A stretch of DNA of 64,000 bases from Novosphingobium sp. ST904 (GTDB lineage Bacteria > Pseudomonadota > Alphaproteobacteria > Sphingomonadales > Sphingomonadaceae): NCBI RefSeq assembly GCF_001298105.1, contig NZ_LGJH01000162.1:107762-171761 (forward strand), read 5' to 3'. The first letter of the stretch is position 1, and the number at the start of each line of letters is the position of its first letter. A model generated the notes under the pieces. That model was not told where the DNA came from and searched no databases. It worked only from the letters and a program-made list of their open reading frames with translations. The position numbers were made by a program, and so were the translations under genes. Positions 50,573 through 57,862 of the stretch are shown piece after piece.

Positions 50573-51904
50573 TTAGTGGATCGTCGGCTTCCGCCGCGAC
50601 CATGCGATCCGCTCCACCGCCGCCGCCACCAGCCAGCCCACGGTCATGCAGACGAACGGCATGACCGGGTAATGGAAGCGTGACTGGCCCGAGAACACCA
50701 GGCAGATCAGCGTCGGATAGAGCGCGACACCGTAAGGCAGCAACCACCAGCCCGCCCAGCGCATCCGCTCATGCAGGCGCCGCACCGTCATGACCACGAA
50801 GGCCAGCACGAACCCCAGCATGAGCAGGGCGTAGTAGCCCTGATTGAAGTAGCGCACCGCGCGGTAGGCGATCTCGAACCGGGAATAGCCGGGCGCGCCG
50901 CCCTGATAGGCCCATTCCGCCTCGCCATCGGGAAGCCAGAGACGCATCAGCTTCCGGGGCGCCAGCGCCAGAAACTTTCCGGGATTCTCCCTGATCCACG
51001 CCGCGCCGAGTCTTCCCGCCTCGGCATCGCGGGATACTTCATCAAGATCGCCGCGCGCCATCAGCCGCTTCACCACCGGCGCATCGGGCGAATAGTCGCC
51101 GGTGGCGGTATCGTGGTTCCCGGTGAGCAGGGTATAGCCGCCATTGGTCGACACCGCGACCCAGTGGCCCAGTTCCGCGCGATTGCGGAGCGACCACGGC
51201 AACACCACCAGCCCCGCCACGGCGACGACGATCGCCCCCTCTGCCAGAAGGCCGGGAAGCCGCTGCCAGACATGGCGGGCACGCAGCCAGTCGATCGCGA
51301 ACAGCAGCGGAACCACCACCAGCGTCTGCGCCTTCACCAGAGTGGCAAAGCCGAAGACCAGCCCGGCTCCGACCAACTGCCAGCGAGTGGTCCGCACGAT
51401 CACCGTCCAGCAACCGACAAGCAGCAGCATCGTGTAGAACACCTCGGTCAGGGCCAGGGGCACATAGCCGATCGCATTGGGATAGACCGCGAGAAGCAGC
51501 AGCCCGCCGCGCGCCGCCGCTTCGTTGGCGAACAGGTGGCGGCCGAGCGCCAGCGTCACCGCCCCGATCATCATCGCCGAAGCGAGATTGAACAGACCCA
51601 GCGTAACCTGCGAGATGCCGAACTGGTGGAACGCCACGGAAAGCGCGAGCGGCCAGCCCGAAGGCCAGAACGCCGTGGGAATGCCGTTTTCCGCATATCC
51701 CTGCCCGGTGGCGAGGCTGGCCGCGCGGCCAAAGTACCAGGCGGCATCGGAAGTGGGCGCCACGTCGATCAGCAGCACCGCCACCCGCAGCGCGAAATAG
51801 AGCGCCCAGATCGCCAGCAGCACCGAACGTTCGGTGGCGAACCATTCGAGACGCATCGCAAGACGGCTGGGACGCGTGGGGAAGTCGAGAATCTGCGCGG
51901 ACAT
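50573..51904 (-). CDS. ArnT/PMT-like membrane glycosyltransferase (family 39 type)
   Basis: A 443-residue polytopic membrane protein with about 11 hydrophobic helices. The first extracytoplasmic loop has the acidic TSDAAWYFGRAASL pattern typical of polyprenyl-phosphate-sugar-dependent glycosyltransferases, followed by YAENGIPTAFWPSGWPL. The late SGQSRFHYPVMPFVCMTVGW is a family-typical segment. The start at 51904 is chosen because CAGGAAG lies 11 bases upstream. Such proteins add sugars to lipids, LPS or proteins at the outer face of the inner membrane; the acceptor is unknown. Confidence 0.78.
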   Translation of the reverse strand: MSAQILDFPTRPSRLAMRLEWFATERSVLLAIWALYFALRVAVLLIDVAPTSDAAWYFGRAASLATGQGYAENGIPTAFWPSGWPLALSVAFHQFGISQVTLGLFNLASAMMIGAVTLALGRHLFANEAAARGGLLLLAVYPNAIGYVPLALTEVFYTMLLLVGCWTVIVRTTRWQLVGAGLVFGFATLVKAQTLVVVPLLFAIDWLRARHVWQRLPGLLAEGAIVVAVAGLVVLPWSLRNRAELGHWVAVSTNGGYTLLTGNHDTATGDYSPDAPVVKRLMARGDLDEVSRDAEAGRLGAAWIRENPGKFLALAPRKLMRLWLPDGEAEWAYQGGAPGYSRFEIAYRAVRYFNQGYYALLMLGFVLAFVVMTVRRLHERMRWAGWWLLPYGVALYPTLICLVFSGQSRFHYPVMPFVCMTVGWLVAAAVERIAWSRRKPTIH

Positions 51905-52032
51905 TCGGGGGGCGACTTCCTGTTTCAGGCGCTTTGACACTGCCTTATGCCGCGAACCGCGAACGGGGCAACCGGAACTCTTGCAATCATCGGCACTTGT
52001 CCTGAAAGCGCTCACCCCCCAGATGAGCCGCC

Positions 52033-52797
52033 ATGACCGACACGCGTTATCTGGAGCTGCCCGACGGGCGCCGCATCGCCCACCGCTTCACTCCCGGCAC
52101 CGGACCCACGATCGTGTTCCTGCCCGGCTACATGTCGGACATGGCCGGCAGCAAGGCCACGGCAGTATTCGAAGCGGCCCGGGCGGGCGGACGGCCCTGC
52201 CTCCTGCTCGATTATTCCGGCTGCGGCGACAGTCCCGGCGATTTTGCCGATGGCACGCTCACCCGCTGGCGGGACGAAGTGCTTGCGGTGATCGAGGCGG
52301 CCGGGCTGGGGCAGGTCGTGCTGGTAGGTTCCTCGATGGGCGGCTGGCTCATGCTGATGGTCGCCGAGGCGCTGGCCGCATCCGGGCCGGACAAGGTCAG
52401 GGGCCTGATCGGCATCGCCGCCGCCCCCGACTTCACCGAATGGGGCATCGCCCAGATGGACAAGAACGTTCTCGCGGATGGCGAAACGATCTGGGAAGAC
52501 AATCCCTACGGCCCCGAACCCACGCCGACTCACCCCGGCTTCTGGGCTGACGGACAGGCCAACCTCATGCTGGAAAAGGAAATCGCCTTCGACGGCCCGG
52601 TCCGCCTGCTGCACGGCCAGCGGGACGAGGAAGTGCCGTGGGAGATTTCCGTGCGCCTGTCCGAACGCCTGCGTTCAGCCGATGTGCAGGTCTCGCTCAT
52701 CAAGGACGGTGACCACCGCCTCTCGCGCGAGTCCGACATCCACCTGCTGCTGCGCACGGTTGCCGAACTGATCCTCGCCCGCGATCCGGCGGCCTGA
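52033..52797 (+). CDS. Alpha/beta hydrolase (ABHD10/thioesterase-like)
   Basis: A 254-residue soluble hydrolase. The nucleophile elbow is GSSMGGW, the acidic residue lies around HGQRDEEVPW and the histidine is in KDGDHRLSRESD. The early VFLPGYMSDMAGSKA and LLLDYSGCGDS segments resemble ABHD10 acyl-protein thioesterases, common in alphaproteobacteria. The natural substrate is not known. It is followed after 18 bases by the TPR protein gene, suggesting an operon. Confidence 0.84.
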   Translation: MTDTRYLELPDGRRIAHRFTPGTGPTIVFLPGYMSDMAGSKATAVFEAARAGGRPCLLLDYSGCGDSPGDFADGTLTRWRDEVLAVIEAAGLGQVVLVGSSMGGWLMLMVAEALAASGPDKVRGLIGIAAAPDFTEWGIAQMDKNVLADGETIWEDNPYGPEPTPTHPGFWADGQANLMLEKEIAFDGPVRLLHGQRDEEVPWEISVRLSERLRSADVQVSLIKDGDHRLSRESDIHLLLRTVAELILARDPAA

Positions 52798-52815
52798 TCT
52801 AAGGACCGTCCCCCC

Positions 52816-53688
52816 ATGCCCTTCCTTCTTCCCCTCATGCTGATGCAGTCCACTCTCGATGCGGGCGGCATTTCCAGCCCTTACGCCTCGGCGCTCCCGC
52901 GCGAAATCGTCGAGAAGAAGGAAGATCAGGAGCGCAAGCGACGCTCCGAATCCGCCCAGTTCTCCGGCCCGCTCCCGCTGCGGGCGGAGAACGGCTGCCT
53001 GCTCGCGGTGGAGGCCGATCCCGAACGATCCGCTGATATCGCCCGCAAGGCGCTTTCCAGCGCCCAAGGCCGCGAACGCGTGCGCGCCGGGCTCTGCCTC
53101 GGCGTTGCGCTTGCCGACCTCAACCGCTGGGACGAAGCGCGCGCCGCCTTCACCCAGGCCCGCGACATCGCCGATCCCGGCGATCATCTCAGCCGTGCGC
53201 GGCTAGGCGCGATGGCAGGCAATGCCGCGCTGGCGGACGGCAAGGCTGGAGAAGCGCTCATGCTGCTCGGCCCGGCAGCCGCCGAGGCGAAGACCGCCAA
53301 TGACGGCTCGCTCGGCGGTTCGATCGCGCTGGACCGGGCCCGCGCGCTGGTTTCGGTCGGCCAGAACGACGAAGCCGCTGCCGCCCTCACCGACGCGCGC
53401 ACCGCGGATCCCGACAATGCGCAGGCCTGGCGGCTTTCCGCCACGCTTTCGCGCCGCCAGAACAAGCTGATCGAAGCCCAGACCCAGATCGAGAAAGCCG
53501 CGCAGCTTGCCCCGCAAGACCCCGAGATCGGCCTTGAAGCCGGTGTCGTCGCCGTCATGGCGGGTCGCGACGAAGCCGCGCGCCGTAGCTGGAACTCGGT
53601 GCTCACCATGAGCCCCGAAAGCCCTTACGCCGCCACCGCCAAGGAATACCTCAGCCAGCTGGGGCCAGAAGGAACATCAAAGCCATGA
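52816..53688 (+). CDS. Tetratricopeptide-repeat protein
   Basis: A 290-residue protein with several TPR-like helix pairs from about residue 80 (GLCLGVALADLNRWDEARAA, ARALVSVGQNDEAAAALTDA, QAWRLSATLSRRQNKLIEAQ, LEAGVVAVMAGRDEAARRSW). The N-terminus (MPFLLPLMLMQSTLD) is hydrophobic but too short to be a confident signal peptide. TPR proteins usually scaffold partners. It overlaps the next gene by ATGA. Confidence 0.8.
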   Translation: MPFLLPLMLMQSTLDAGGISSPYASALPREIVEKKEDQERKRRSESAQFSGPLPLRAENGCLLAVEADPERSADIARKALSSAQGRERVRAGLCLGVALADLNRWDEARAAFTQARDIADPGDHLSRARLGAMAGNAALADGKAGEALMLLGPAAAEAKTANDGSLGGSIALDRARALVSVGQNDEAAAALTDARTADPDNAQAWRLSATLSRRQNKLIEAQTQIEKAAQLAPQDPEIGLEAGVVAVMAGRDEAARRSWNSVLTMSPESPYAATAKEYLSQLGPEGTSKP

Positions 53689-54677
53689 TCCCGCTTTCCG
53701 TCCTCGATCTCGTCTCCGTGCGCGAAGGCGGCACTGTCGCCGAAGCGCTCGCCATTTCCGCCCGCACCGCGCAGGCTGCCGAAAAGGCCGGCTATGCGCG
53801 CTACTGGGTGGCGGAACACCACGGGATGGACGGGATCGCGGGCGGCGCCACTTCGGTCGTGCTCGCGCACATCGGCGCGGCGACATCGACGATTCGCATC
53901 GGTGCGGGCGGCATCATGCTGCCCAACCACACTCCCTATGTGATCGCCGAGCAGTTCGGCACGCTGGCGGCGCTGTTCCCCGGCCGCGTGGACCTGGGCC
54001 TCGGCCGGGCAGCGGGTGCGGACGGCCGCCTTGCCAATGCCCTGCGCAAGGACATCCACGGCGCGTCGGAACGCTTTCCCCAGGACGTGGTGGAGCTTCA
54101 GGCCCGTTTCGCCGGACAGGCGGTGGGCGGGGTCTCCTCGCCGCAGGCGGACGGGGCGGACGTTGAGATGTGGCTCCTCGGCTCCAGCCTGTTCGGTGCC
54201 CAGCTCGCTGCCATGCTCGGCCTGCCCTACGCCTTCGCCTCGCACTTTGCCCCCGCCATGCTCGACGAGGCGGCGCGCATCTACCGCGAGCGGTTCCAGC
54301 CCGGCAAGGTGCTGGACAAGCCTCACTTCATGGCCGCCATCAACGTGGTTGCCGCGGACAGCGACGAGGAAGCCCGCTACCTCGCCTCCTCCACCGACCA
54401 GAGCTTCGTCGCGCTGCGCACGGGAACGCCGGGACGCCTGCCCCCGCCGATCCGCAACTATCGCGAAGACCTGCCCGGCCCGGCCAAGGCCATGCTCGAA
54501 CAGGTCCGCTCGGTCAGCGCCATCGGCACGCCGGCGCGGGTTCGGGATGAGATGCACGCCTTCATCGAGCGCACCGGCGCCGACGAACTGATCGTGTCCG
54601 GCGCGATCTTCGACCCCGATGCGCAGATCCGGTCCCTGGAACTGACGATGGACGCTTTCGAGACGGCCGGAGCGTAA
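53685..54677 (+). CDS. LLM-class flavin-dependent oxidoreductase
   Basis: A 330-residue luciferase-like monooxygenase of the MsnO8-type subgroup. It opens with IPLSVLDLVSVREGGT and has YWVAEHHGM, IRIGAGGIMLPNHTPYVIAEQF, PGRVDLGLGRAAG and a late SVSAIGTPARV segment, all typical of the TIM-barrel FMN/FMNH2 enzymes. Substrate and reaction cannot be assigned from sequence. A perfect hairpin follows at 54688. Confidence 0.85.
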   Translation: MIPLSVLDLVSVREGGTVAEALAISARTAQAAEKAGYARYWVAEHHGMDGIAGGATSVVLAHIGAATSTIRIGAGGIMLPNHTPYVIAEQFGTLAALFPGRVDLGLGRAAGADGRLANALRKDIHGASERFPQDVVELQARFAGQAVGGVSSPQADGADVEMWLLGSSLFGAQLAAMLGLPYAFASHFAPAMLDEAARIYRERFQPGKVLDKPHFMAAINVVAADSDEEARYLASSTDQSFVALRTGTPGRLPPPIRNYREDLPGPAKAMLEQVRSVSAIGTPARVRDEMHAFIERTGADELIVSGAIFDPDAQIRSLELTMDAFETAGA

Positions 54678-54687
54678 TCACCTTGCG

Positions 54688-54717
54688 GAATATCCGGGGG
54701 TAATCTCCCGGATATTC
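54688..54717 (+). terminator. Terminator after the LLM oxidoreductase gene
   Basis: GAATATCCGGG (54688-54698) and CCCGGATATTC (54707-54717) form an 11-base-pair perfect stem with an 8-base loop, 10 bases after the stop. Confidence 0.75.
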
Positions 54718-54740
54718 GCCGCGACCTTCCGGAATGCGCG

Positions 54741-54760
54741 CACGCCGCCCGGGCGGCGTG
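54741..54760 (-). terminator. 20-base GC palindrome at the end of the minus-strand gene
   Basis: CACGCCGCCC followed by GGGCGGCGTG is self-complementary over 20 bases and lies one base beyond the minus-strand stop at 54762. Stem-only structure with no loop is awkward, so it may act as a terminator with the central bases unpaired. Confidence 0.45.
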
Positions 54761-54761
54761 G

Positions 54762-55102
54762 TTATCCGTTTTGCTTCAGGCGCTCCAGCCAGGCCTGCGC
54801 CTGCTTCGGCTCTCCCACCGCGTCTGCCCGGACCGGGCCGCGCGCGGCGAGGAATTCCTGATGGAGCGCGAAGCATTCCATGTCGAGCTGTTCGCGAAGA
54901 TCGTCGATCTCGTCTGCCAGCTCATTGAGCGCATCGACCATCGACGCCGCCTTGGCCCGGCCGCTTGTCCTTGTTGTGGTCGAACAGGCCCCCATTGCCC
55001 CGCGGCGGTGACACGCAGCGCATCGACGAGCGCGGCGCGATATTCGATTTCGAGATCGGCACGGCGGTTGTCCATGCGTTCGAGGCGGTCTGCTTTGGCC
55101 AT
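54762..55102 (-). CDS. Small conserved hypothetical protein (two frame breaks)
   Basis: A soluble protein of about 112 residues with strongly charged helices: MAKADRLERMDNRRADLEIE, AALVDALRVTAAGQWG, ALNELADEIDDLREQLDMEC and EFLAARGPVRADAVGEPKQA. The parts lie in three frames. Removing one G (minus strand) from the run of five at 54989-54993 gives GQWGLFDHNKDK, and removing one C near 54961 then joins RAKAASMVDALNEL. So here the breaks look like insertions. I recognise the general family of sphingomonad small proteins but not its function. Confidence 0.6.
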
Positions 55103-55141
55103 GGCTATGCTCCTAGGCTTCCATGGCGGAAGGTCAACGCA

Positions 55142-56029
55142 TCACCACAGGATACCCTGCTTGTCGGGCGTGATCGGCGCCGGCGCTTCCTCGCCGATCG
55201 ACTGGAGAAGGTCGATCTCGATGGTGCGGCACATGGCGTTCAGCGGCAGATCGTGCACGGTATTGGCGAAAGGATCAACCAGGTCGTCGCCGATGGCCAA
55301 CACCGCAAGGAACATGATTCCCGCAATCGTCGAGCCGAGCGGCGTGGCCACGCCCAGCGTCTCGACCAGTCCGATCGGCAGCAGGATGCAGAACATGTGC
55401 GTGAAGACGATCGGGAAGAATCGGTACTGATAGGGCAGTGGCGTGTTCTTCAGCCGCTCCATCCCGCCCTGCGCATTGGCGATATCGACCAGCACGGCTT
55501 CCATCTGCGCCTGCTGGATCGTGTCGATCCAGCCCTTCTGGCGCGCTTCATCGATTCGGCGGCCAGTCTCGTCGAGAATGCCGTTGGCGGTATTGGCCCG
55601 TTCCAGCGAGGCATCGGCATCCCCGCGCGAAAGCATGCGCAGCACTTCCGCATCGGGCTTGATGCGGCGAAGCTGGCAGCGCAGCGCGTTGACGTAGGCA
55701 ATCTGGCGCAGGACGATGCGGCGCTTCAGTTCGGCCGCGTCCGGATCGGGCATGAAGTTGCGCGCGGCGCGCGCGATGTTGCGGCTCGCATTGATCATCA
55801 GCCCCCACAACCCGCGACCTTCCCACCATCGCTGGTAAGCCGAATTGCTCCGGAAGCCGAGGAACAGCGCCAGCGCCGAACCGAACAGTGTCACCGGCAG
55901 CTCGGGCGCATGGAACGGCAACACGAAGTAGGTCACCGTGACGATGACGTCCCAGACGAACAGCAATGTCAGCGGTTTCCAGATCTCGCGGAATATCTGG
56001 ACGGGTTGCAGCGAAGGTGTGACGATCAT
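55142..56029 (-). CDS. Bestrophin/UPF0187 family channel-like protein
   Basis: A 295-residue integral membrane protein of the bestrophin family (anion-channel homologues; bacterial members conduct cations or anions). The conserved start is IVTPSLQPVQIFREIWKPL, followed by GFRSNSAYQRWWEGR and LPIGLVETLGVATPLGSTI. A charged cytosolic part ends in EEAPAPITPDKQG. Its ATG overlaps the stop of a small membrane protein. The ion carried is unknown. Confidence 0.87.
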   Translation of the reverse strand: MIVTPSLQPVQIFREIWKPLTLLFVWDVIVTVTYFVLPFHAPELPVTLFGSALALFLGFRSNSAYQRWWEGRGLWGLMINASRNIARAARNFMPDPDAAELKRRIVLRQIAYVNALRCQLRRIKPDAEVLRMLSRGDADASLERANTANGILDETGRRIDEARQKGWIDTIQQAQMEAVLVDIANAQGGMERLKNTPLPYQYRFFPIVFTHMFCILLPIGLVETLGVATPLGSTIAGIMFLAVLAIGDDLVDPFANTVHDLPLNAMCRTIEIDLLQSIGEEAPAPITPDKQGILW

Positions 56030-56229
56030 CGCTTGGCGGAATCCCCTCCTTGGGCCGAGGCATGTGAAAGCGCGACCGAGGTTCCCGAAACCGGCCTCAG
56101 GGTGAACCAGTCAGCCCTGTCGATCGCCACGAGAAATCCGAGCACGCCCAGCCCGAACAGCAATAGCAGAAAATTCCCGATGAGCGATTGGCGAAGGCGA
56201 GCCCGCTCGGCGTCAGTCATATGGCGCAT
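56026..56229 (-). CDS. Small single-helix membrane protein upstream of bestrophin
   Basis: A 67-residue protein with a basic N-terminal helix (MTDAERARLRQSLIGN), one transmembrane helix (FLLLLFGLGVLGFLVAI) and a polar tail ending GGDSAKR. The ATG at 56229 follows a strong AAAGGAG, which decides it over an in-frame start at 56307. The stop overlaps the bestrophin ATG, so it may be a small subunit or regulator of that channel; this is inferred from position only. Confidence 0.65.
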   Translation of the reverse strand: MRHMTDAERARLRQSLIGNFLLLLFGLGVLGFLVAIDRADWFTLRPVSGTSVALSHASAQGGDSAKR

Positions 56230-56439
56230 GGTGAATCTCCTTTTCCAGTCACCGCGAGAGGTAAACTGGGGAAGGATGATTTCGATTGCATCGACCATTC
56301 GTGACAATGTTTTGCTGCAACGCAGCAGGCACGATGTGCGGTGCAGCAGAAACGGCGAGCCGTAAATCTGCGCGAAAAATGTTCTGAAACGGAAGGGAAA
56401 TCCTTTGCCGCGCGGTACCCCCGGCGGCGCATCGCCCCG
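56230..56439. other. Intergenic stretch, part of a 487-base region with little content
   Basis: Between the small membrane gene and the agmatine deiminase gene there are 487 bases. The part before 56440 has no convincing frame or repeat. A possible tiny gene and two hairpins in the rest are listed separately. Confidence 0.45.
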
Positions 56440-56607
56440 TCAGAAGGGGAGCGAAGCCTTGGCGAGAATGAGCGCGAGTGCGCATCCGCACACAAGAATA
56501 CCGCGCAGAGCGCCCGCCTGCGTGAGGTTCGAAGCCTTCAGGCCCTGGGGCCGAAGACCATGAGCGCTGAGCGCAAGTGCGACGATACGTGCCATGAACG
56601 CCGTCAT
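56440..56607 (-). CDS. Possible small membrane protein, 55 residues
   Basis: A minus-strand frame from ATG at 56607 (or the in-frame ATG at 56595) to TGA at 56440 encodes an N-terminal MARIVALALSAHGLRPQ segment and a C-terminal hydrophobic helix (GALRGILVCGCALALILA). Codon third positions are mostly G/C like neighbouring genes. No clear Shine-Dalgarno is seen. No longer frame competes convincingly in the interval, so it is a plausible but unproven gene. Confidence 0.35.
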   Translation of the reverse strand: MTAFMARIVALALSAHGLRPQGLKASNLTQAGALRGILVCGCALALILAKASLPF

Positions 56608-56648
56608 GGCCCGTGAGGCGTTGCAAATCGGTTAAATCGGGTGGTTTT

Positions 56649-56677
56649 CGTGCCGGTAACTTCTTTCTACCGGCACG
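56649..56677. terminator. Hairpin, 10-bp perfect stem
   Basis: CGTGCCGGTA (56649-56658) and TACCGGCACG (56668-56677) pair perfectly around a 9-base pyrimidine-rich loop. It lies on the downstream side of the minus-strand agmatine deiminase gene. Confidence 0.55.
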
Positions 56678-56684
56678 TGGGACT

Positions 56685-56707
56685 CCGTCCGGCCCTGAGC
56701 CGGACGG
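56685..56707 (-). terminator. Terminator of the agmatine deiminase gene
   Basis: CCGTCCGGC (56685-56693) pairs with GCCGGACGG (56699-56707), 9 base pairs with a 5-base loop, 9 bases beyond the minus-strand stop at 56717. The stem is very stable; no T run follows. The adjoining 10-bp hairpin makes this a double structure. Confidence 0.6.
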
Positions 56708-56716
56708 AACACCCGG

Positions 56717-57697
56717 TCAGCGGGAAGGCATCTGCTGGCTGGAGCAGTGGAACGACCCGCCGCCCGCCAGCACGGCGTCCGCCATGACGCCCACGGTATC
56801 GCGGTCCGGGAACAACGCGGCGATCGCGGCGACGCCCTCGTCGTCGTGCTCGGTACGATAGACCGGCACGACCACCAGCTTCGAGGTGATCGCGAAGTTC
56901 ATGTAGCTGGCCGGTTCGATCCGCCCGTCACTTTCGACGCGTCCCGGCGAAGGAACCTCGCGCACCGTCACGCCCATTGCCTCGGCGCGGGCCTTGGCAT
57001 CGGCGTAGATCCCGGCATTCGGGTCGTTCGGTCCCGTCGCACGCGGCAGGGCCAGGACATTCGGCGCCACGAAGCGGGCGAGATTGTCGACATGGCCGTC
57101 AGTGTGGTCGTTGATCAGACCATCGCCCAGCCACAGCACCCGGTCATAGCCCAGATCGCGCTTCAGGCGCATTTCCAGATCGGCACGGGTGAGGTGCGGA
57201 TTGCGATTGGGGTTGAGCAGGCACTGCTCTGTCGTGGCGACAAGCCCGGTGCCATCACCGTCGAGCGCGCCGCCCTCCAGGATCCAGTCCGACGTCTCCA
57301 CCTCCAGCCCGGCATCGCGAGCCAGTTCGGCGCCGATCTCCTGGTCGCCGTCCATCAGGTACTTGCCGCCCCAGCCATTGAAGCCGAAGCGCATCGCCTT
57401 GAGCGCCCGGTTTCCGTCGGCCACGACCAGCGGCCCGGTATCGCGCAGCCAGACGTCGCCATAACGGCGCACTTCCAGCGAGACTTTCGACGAGACCAGC
57501 GAAGCCGCCCGCGCACGGTTGGCCTCGTCACGCACGACAAGGCGTACTTCCTGTCCCGATTCGGCGACGGCAGAGGCGAATTCGGCCATCTGCACTTGCG
57601 CGGCTTCGAGGAAACCCGGCCATTCGACGGGATCGTGCGGAAATCCGATCCAGATCCAGTCCTGCGGATGCCATTCAGGGGGAAGGGCGAACGTCAC
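56717..57697 (-). CDS. Agmatine deiminase family protein
   Basis: A 326-residue guanidino-group-modifying enzyme that should convert agmatine to N-carbamoylputrescine. The active site GGGSFHCSSQQMPSR with the nucleophilic cysteine closes the chain; RDTGP, WILEGGALDGDG and GLINDHTDGHVDN are the other signature loops. The GTG at 57697 is the start because AAGGAGG lies 5-6 bases before it and the following MTFALPPEWHPQ begins the conserved region. It is divergent from glnE. Peptidylarginine-deiminase-like relatives mean the exact substrate is not proven. Confidence 0.88.
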   Translation of the reverse strand: MTFALPPEWHPQDWIWIGFPHDPVEWPGFLEAAQVQMAEFASAVAESGQEVRLVVRDEANRARAASLVSSKVSLEVRRYGDVWLRDTGPLVVADGNRALKAMRFGFNGWGGKYLMDGDQEIGAELARDAGLEVETSDWILEGGALDGDGTGLVATTEQCLLNPNRNPHLTRADLEMRLKRDLGYDRVLWLGDGLINDHTDGHVDNLARFVAPNVLALPRATGPNDPNAGIYADAKARAEAMGVTVREVPSPGRVESDGRIEPASYMNFAITSKLVVVPVYRTEHDDEGVAAIAALFPDRDTVGVMADAVLAGGGSFHCSSQQMPSR

Positions 57698-57862
57698 GGG
57701 GCAACCTCCTTCAGCCGCGGCGCAAGGCTTGTGCCGCGGGAACGGCCGAGCCGATAGAAGAGCGCCGGCCCTGGGGCAATCCCGCAATCATCGGGCCGAA
57801 GAGCATGCTGCAATGATCGTCTGATGCTTGCCCTTGGCGACAGTGCCGGGCAGGAAGCCGGG

